In this document: positions 42,536-46,645 of the stretch, piece by piece
Numbering within the stretch: the stretch's first letter is position 1
How the letters are laid out: each line of letters opens with the position of its first letter
Assembly (NCBI RefSeq): GCF_900167015.1
Contig: NZ_FUXX01000020.1
Location: 1-46,645 of the forward strand
DNA from: Succinivibrio dextrinosolvens DSM 3072
Lineage (GTDB): Bacteria > Pseudomonadota > Gammaproteobacteria > Enterobacterales > Succinivibrionaceae
Reading direction: 5' to 3'
Length of the DNA: 46,645 nucleotides
The notes under the pieces: model-generated
The model's input: only the letters and a program-made list of their open reading frames with translations
Database searches by the model: none
What the model was told of the DNA's origin: nothing
Program-made: the position numbers and the translations under genes

Positions 42536-43460
42536 GAGAACTGTACTTGCTACCATGTTTCTGCTCTCCTTTAACGTTTTTGCAGAAAGTTATGACGATT
42601 ATAGCTATTCTGATTCAAATCTTGATGCAAGAGATCTGAGCACTATACAGAAACTTGATGCTCTGGATAAAAGACAGGTCTCAGCTCAGGCTGTACTGCC
42701 AGGTCAGGTGGTGTTTTCCTATGGAAGCGGTATTCCAACTGTTGTCTGTGCGCTTTTTGAAATCACAGATATTTCCATGGAGAAGGGCGAGCGCGTCTTT
42801 ACCGTACAGCTTGGTGATTCCACAAGATGGCTTATCGACAGTGCTGTATCAGGAAGCGGAGCAGATAGAACAGAGCATATTGTGGTCAAGGCTCTGGATA
42901 ACGGACTTAAAACTTCACTTATCATTACAACCAACAGGAGAACATATCACATCGCGCTTAAATCATCGCAAAAAGATTTTATGCCGGCAGTAAGTTTTAA
43001 CTATCCAGGAACCTCATTAAAGCTTAACCCTTCTTATTATGATGTAGAGGAGAGCAGCAGAAGATTTGATTATTCTCTGGCATCTTCACAAAGGGGAACT
43101 TCGGATTTTTCTACTGTTTCCTATCAGTATGAACCTACTGATGCTACAAGATCAGCAGGAGAAAGACGAAACTATGCCTACTCAGTTGAAGGTGATGATT
43201 CTATTCTGCCTTTAAATGCCTTTGATGATGGCGTTAACACCTATATTCAGTTGCCTCCGGATCTTCATACCGAAGATCTGCCTACAGTATTCAGAGTTAC
43301 AGAGGAGGGACTTCCATTCTTTGGAGAGGAGAAAACTGCGCTCTTAAACTTCAGAGTTGAAGATCATACCTTTGTCATTGATGGTATTTACGAGCATCTG
43401 AGACTTGTCTGCGGTTCTGACAGTAATTCTATATACGCAGATATCATAAAGGAAAGCTAG
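42528..43460 (+). CDS. trbG: TrbG-like outer-membrane core complex protein (VirB9 family)
   Basis: A 310-aa periplasmic protein. The signal peptide is TVLATMFLLSFNVFAES. VirB9-like traits are VVFSYGSGIPTVVCALFEITDISMEKGE near the N-terminus, WLIDSAVSG, and the C-terminal domain with FDDGVNTYIQLPPDL, LPTVFRV and VEDHTFVIDGIYEHLRLVCG. Together with TrbI it builds the outer-membrane ring, normally with the TrbH lipoprotein, for which there is no gene here. Confidence 0.9.
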   Translation: MPRRTVLATMFLLSFNVFAESYDDYSYSDSNLDARDLSTIQKLDALDKRQVSAQAVLPGQVVFSYGSGIPTVVCALFEITDISMEKGERVFTVQLGDSTRWLIDSAVSGSGADRTEHIVVKALDNGLKTSLIITTNRRTYHIALKSSQKDFMPAVSFNYPGTSLKLNPSYYDVEESSRRFDYSLASSQRGTSDFSTVSYQYEPTDATRSAGERRNYAYSVEGDDSILPLNAFDDGVNTYIQLPPDLHTEDLPTVFRVTEEGLPFFGEEKTALLNFRVEDHTFVIDGIYEHLRLVCGSDSNSIYADIIKES

Positions 43461-43462
43461 TC

Positions 43463-44824
43463 ATGTTTGAGAGAATCCGAACCGGTCAGGTTTCAAAGAA
43501 ATGGGGCTATATCATTACCATCGGTGCTTCACTGTGCATTCTTATGATTGTACTTACAGGCTTTTTTTTCAATTCTCCGGAGAAGACCAGTGCAAAAACG
43601 GAAGTCAAACAGTACAGTGTAGAGTCCTCTCTGAAATATGCAGACAAGGTGGCCTCCAGTCTTACAAAGAGTTCCAATATTCAATCAGATGCAAAGTCTA
43701 ATATTCTTCCATCAGAATACAATGTAAAGGAGGCTTTTGCAGATAACGTTTCAGATAGAACCTCCAGTCACACAGACGAAACAGAGAATAAGCATACGTC
43801 TCCTGCAGCATCTCTTGAGAGTGAGGATTATCTGCGTGAATATATAAAGTACAGAGAGAAGGGGAATCTGCTTGATAGGAACACCAGAGTTTCAGATGAC
43901 TCATATACAGATGAGGAGAATTTTGTATCTGAAAATGTAAAGACCAGGCCTTTGCAGTTAAATCCTCAGAGGCAGGCGATGTATACCAGGGCAAAAACAG
44001 CTCCCACAAGAGTTGAGCTTAGATTCAATCATGATGAGGAAATAAGCCATTCTGGGAGTAATAAGGTCAGTGCTTCTCATAAAGAGGATGACAATGTCTT
44101 TTCCATATCTGATGAGCGCGAGTCAGGCTTTGAGAAGGAGAATCAGACACTGAGCAAATATGATGTCTTTGAGAGAGACAGTTTCACCCTTGACAATGAA
44201 GTGGTAAAACCTAAGACTCCTTTTGCTCTGATGCAGGGTACTGTAATTCCGGCGATATTGTCTACCGGTATTAACTCAGAGCTTCCTGGTCAGATTACTG
44301 CAATGGTGACTCGTGATATAAAAGACAGTATTAAAGGAAAGTTTCTTTTAATTCCACGTGGCTCAAAGCTGTTAGGTCAGTACGGGGCAACTGCAGCTTT
44401 TGGTTCTCAGCGTCTGTTTTTAGGCTTTAACCGTATTATCTTTCCTAATGGTCATTCCATAAACATCGGCTCAATGCCAGGCCAGTCTTCTGATGGCTTT
44501 GCTGGTTTTGATGCAGATGTAGACAATCATCTTTTCAGAATTATAAGTAACTGCTTTTTTCTATCCTCAATTACTACTGCAGCTTCATCAGTGCAGCAGT
44601 CCTATAGAAATTCAGCAGGTGTGCAGTCACTTTATACAACCCAGGCAAGAGAACTTTCATCTGATGTCTCTGAGGCTTTGAGCCGGATTATTGAGCGTAA
44701 CATCAATCTGGCGCCTACTCTGAAAGTTCAGCCCGGCTATAAATTTACCATTTCTCTAACCAAGGATATTTTCTTCAAAGAGCCTTACGGAGCGAATCAT
44801 GAAGAGTACTTTATTAAATACTAA
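43463..44824 (+). CDS. trbI: TrbI-like channel core protein (VirB10 family)
   Basis: A 453-aa protein spanning both membranes in the family model. It has a short cytoplasmic N-terminus, a membrane helix (about 14-36), a long low-complexity periplasmic linker (about 40-250, Ser/Glu/Asp-rich rather than the usual Pro-rich) and the conserved C-terminal barrel. That domain has LMQGTVIPAILSTGINSELPG, LLIPRGSKLLGQY and FNRIIFPNG, as in TrbI/VirB10. It begins 2 bp after trbG, leaving no room for trbH. It overlaps trbJ by 26 bp. Confidence 0.92.
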   Translation: MFERIRTGQVSKKWGYIITIGASLCILMIVLTGFFFNSPEKTSAKTEVKQYSVESSLKYADKVASSLTKSSNIQSDAKSNILPSEYNVKEAFADNVSDRTSSHTDETENKHTSPAASLESEDYLREYIKYREKGNLLDRNTRVSDDSYTDEENFVSENVKTRPLQLNPQRQAMYTRAKTAPTRVELRFNHDEEISHSGSNKVSASHKEDDNVFSISDERESGFEKENQTLSKYDVFERDSFTLDNEVVKPKTPFALMQGTVIPAILSTGINSELPGQITAMVTRDIKDSIKGKFLLIPRGSKLLGQYGATAAFGSQRLFLGFNRIIFPNGHSINIGSMPGQSSDGFAGFDADVDNHLFRIISNCFFLSSITTAASSVQQSYRNSAGVQSLYTTQARELSSDVSEALSRIIERNINLAPTLKVQPGYKFTISLTKDIFFKEPYGANHEEYFIKY

Positions 44825-45569
44825 CTTTATTCTGCTATGTACCGTGTGTTATCTCATATTCAATCTGACTTATGCAGAGTCATATGGCATGACTTATCAT
44901 CAGGGCAGTGAGATGCTGGATAAGCTTAATTCAACCTATAAGGCGATTAAAGCATGGTCTGAGGATAATACCCGTAAGGCAAACAGACTTGAGAAGTATT
45001 TTGAAAATGAGAATTCTCGAGAGGAGAACAATTCAAATTTTCAGAACAAGGAGTCCTGGAAAGAGGTTTACGAGCTTAATCAGAATTCCTTGATGCTTCT
45101 TGAGGCCAGCTATGCCTTTGCCAAAAGTACAGAGTCGGCAGCTGGGTATTCAGAAGATGCACTCAGATCAGATGCCTGGCTTAAGTGTTTAAAAAGCGAA
45201 TCGTGTAATTTCAGAAAACTCAATCAGATGATTGATAATGATGCTCTATCCGTTTGTGCTCATACAAAAGAGAATGCTGTAAAAACACAAAAGATGCTGC
45301 TTGAAAGCATAGATAAGCTTAATGAATTCTCCATGCAGTCTGAGGAATCTTTAGGCCTTAATGATTCTATTGATACTCTCTCAAAGGTAAATGCTACACA
45401 GGCTAACGCACTGGTTCAGCTTACAGCTCAGGTTTCTGATCTGAACAGAATCTCCACAAGTGAAATTACTAAAGCTCATGAAAAGGAGCAGCTAAAAGAG
45501 AAGGCTGATGAGCTTTTTTTACGCAACAATAATCAGACAAAATCTCATCATCTTGATGTGACCATGTAG
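44799..45569 (+). CDS. trbJ: TrbJ-like periplasmic conjugal transfer protein (VirB5 family)
   Basis: A 256-aa secreted, mostly coiled-coil protein. The signal peptide is FILLCTVCYLIFNLTYA (cleavage about residue 26). The C-terminal half has SKVNATQANALVQLTAQVSDLNRI, matching the TrbJ pattern of a helical repeat with N/Q-rich ALxQLxAQxxxL. In RP4, TrbJ acts in mating-pair formation and sits before trbK and trbL. trbK is absent here. The gene starts inside the trbI end. Confidence 0.8.
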   Translation: MKSTLLNTNFILLCTVCYLIFNLTYAESYGMTYHQGSEMLDKLNSTYKAIKAWSEDNTRKANRLEKYFENENSREENNSNFQNKESWKEVYELNQNSLMLLEASYAFAKSTESAAGYSEDALRSDAWLKCLKSESCNFRKLNQMIDNDALSVCAHTKENAVKTQKMLLESIDKLNEFSMQSEESLGLNDSIDTLSKVNATQANALVQLTAQVSDLNRISTSEITKAHEKEQLKEKADELFLRNNNQTKSHHLDVTM

Positions 45570-45578
45570 GAGGGGTAA

Positions 45579-46484
45579 GTGAAGCTTCTATTACTGAACC
45601 TTATATTTTTATCTGGTTCTGCTGCAGCTGTCGAACTTAATGCTGATGGGATTTTAAATTCTTTAATCGATGAGTTTGTCTCTTGTGTCAATGACAGTGC
45701 AGGTCCTATTCATCAGGCTGCTATGCGCCTGTTCTGGCTTCTGGTGCCTATAAATCTGGTGATTTCAGGCATCCGTTGTGTCTTTAATGGTGATTTTTCA
45801 GATTTCTTCTTTTCTCTTGTTACAAGTGTGCTCTTTACGGGAATTTTCTATTATCTCTTAAGCCACGACTATGCAATCGGCAAGTCCATTATCGACTCCT
45901 TTGTAACCATGGTTGATGACGATTATATGGGCCCGTCGGAGCTTATAGATCTGGTTTTCAATATCGACAGACAGATAAACAATCTGATGACTTCAAATGT
46001 ATTAGGTCTGGTTTCAAAGCTTCAGATCGTTATCTGCATGATTGTTTTTTCAGTGGTGATGTTTTTTGTAATTCTGCGTTTTGTCAGCATTTATCTTACA
46101 GCTCAAATCCTATGTGTAATCGGAGTGTTTGTCCTTGGCTTTGGAGGTCTTAAAGCAACGAGATATCTTGCGGTGAACTATTTAAAGCTCCTTATATCAA
46201 AAGGTCTTGAGCTTATTACCGTGCTTATTATCACCAAAACTGGATGCCGAATTCTTAATGATGTTATTGATGCCACAAAACTTTATGAGGAAGGACTCAG
46301 CGTGTTAAAGCACTCTGAGTGTATGGTGATGATTTTTATTTCCCTTTTTATTTTTGTTTTATCCAAATCTCTGCCTCCCGTGATGTCTTCTCTGATGAGC
46401 GGTACTTCTGGTGGATTTGAGACTGGTTTAGGTCTGTCATTAAAGAAATACAGGTTTCTTATCAGCAGAAATTCAGGGAAATAG
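45579..46484 (+). CDS. trbL: TrbL-like polytopic membrane protein (VirB6 family)
   Basis: A 301-aa protein with a signal-like N-terminus (LLLLNLIFLSGSAAAVELNADG) followed by a LNSLIDEFVSC region and five to six membrane helices, as in TrbL/VirB6 inner-membrane channel components. The start is GTG at 45579 with a strong TAGGAGGGG just upstream. It is shorter than RP4 TrbL (about 528 aa), lacking the long hydrophilic C-terminal part. It is the last complete gene of the operon. Confidence 0.85.
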   Translation: MKLLLLNLIFLSGSAAAVELNADGILNSLIDEFVSCVNDSAGPIHQAAMRLFWLLVPINLVISGIRCVFNGDFSDFFFSLVTSVLFTGIFYYLLSHDYAIGKSIIDSFVTMVDDDYMGPSELIDLVFNIDRQINNLMTSNVLGLVSKLQIVICMIVFSVVMFFVILRFVSIYLTAQILCVIGVFVLGFGGLKATRYLAVNYLKLLISKGLELITVLIITKTGCRILNDVIDATKLYEEGLSVLKHSECMVMIFISLFIFVLSKSLPPVMSSLMSGTSGGFETGLGLSLKKYRFLISRNSGK

Positions 46485-46529
46485 AGAATTCTGAAAGAAA
46501 AAAAGAATATTGAACATTGTAAGGAGTAT

Positions 46530-46571
46530 ATGAGTATCAATTTGAGGTATATGTCAAATACCCTCGGATAA
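46530..46571 (+). pseudogene. 5' end of the next trb-operon gene, cut by the right-hand IS element
   Basis: ATG at 46530 is preceded by AAGGAG at ideal spacing and lies 45 bp after trbL. The frame reads MSINLRYMS and then enters the IS end at 46553, reaching a TAA at 46569-46571 inside the IS hairpin. The start signal indicates a real gene, corresponding in RP4 order to the trbM/trbN region. Nothing more of it is in the window. Confidence 0.5.
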
Positions 46572-46645
46572 ATCCGAGGGCTTGCTAGTCAGCATAATAT
46601 AGGTACAAGCGATACCAATTGGTAATCTCCCTACACTGCCAGCAT
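46553..46645 (-). mobile_element. Right end of a second IS200/IS605-like tnpB element (right copy)
   Basis: Reverse complement of 150-242 with one mismatch (92/93 identical). The boundary base is 46553, after which similarity to the left copy stops. This copy points left, so its tnpB lies beyond the window. The candidate guide (flank read outward from the end) starts ATATACCTC, different from the left copy's flank. The element sits within a trb-operon gene. Confidence 0.75.

Noticed and set aside
150-46645. The inverted 93-bp ends as terminal repeats of one 46-kb composite transposon
   Set aside because: IS200/IS605 elements lack terminal inverted repeats and do not usually form composite transposons; the interior is mostly core genes. 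Two independent insertions plus an assembly break explain it better.
1-46645. CRISPR arrays, tRNA or rRNA genes
   Set aside because: No regularly spaced repeats, tRNA cloverleaf signatures or rRNA segments were seen in the intergenic regions.

Overview
The window looks like one contig of a low-GC gammaproteobacterium. E. coli-type FbaA, LysC, MinCDE, YcgL, GloC, RlmI and SerA proteins are mixed with features common in gut and rumen anaerobes, such as an AAA-ATPase-like/PD-(D/E)XK protein. I infer a member of the Succinivibrionaceae or a near relative; this rests on recalled family resemblance, not on a search.

Ends. Both ends carry the 3' end of the same IS200/IS605-type tnpB element, facing inward: 93 bp (150-242 and, inverted, 46553-46645) with one mismatch. 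Bases 1-102 still encode the C-terminus of TnpB. The assembly probably stops here because of this repeat.

0.6-5.3 kb: an apparent type III secretion effector locus with a 343-aa unknown protein, an overlapping 1062-aa protein containing an atypical ABC1/UbiB-like kinase core, and a CesT-like secretion chaperone. 5.7-8.2 kb: glycolysis genes pgk and fbaA, with strong codon bias. 8.2-13.1 kb: fliD, lysC, azlCD and an unknown gene. 13.1-16.3 kb: an M48 lipoprotein protease and the minCDE division-site operon, in which MinD has an unusual charged N-terminal extension. 16.5-19.9 kb: an alanine/sodium symporter, a NADAR protein, ycgL, and a DinJ/YafQ-type toxin-antitoxin module whose toxin carries a nonsense codon; a second copy of the ycgL 3' end lies on its far side.

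19.9-29.5 kb: gloC and rlmI, then a tightly packed six-gene operon macA-macB-pepT-rmlD-nodT-xthA, i.e. a complete tripartite efflux system with three unrelated enzymes threaded into it. 29.6-32.5 kb: aroG (DAHP synthase) preceded by a previously unlisted leader ORF whose last twelve codons include eight Phe/Tyr/Trp codons, then serA. 32.5-36.9 kb: small or hypothetical genes and the AAA-ATPase-like protein.

37.5-46.5 kb: a conjugative type IV secretion operon trbB-C-D-E-F-G-I-J-L. It is collinear with the RP4 Tra2 order but lacks trbH and trbK. It is cut a few codons into its next gene by the right-hand IS element. No relaxase or coupling protein is in the window, so the rest of the mobile element must lie beyond the insertion. 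No tRNA, rRNA or CRISPR array was seen.
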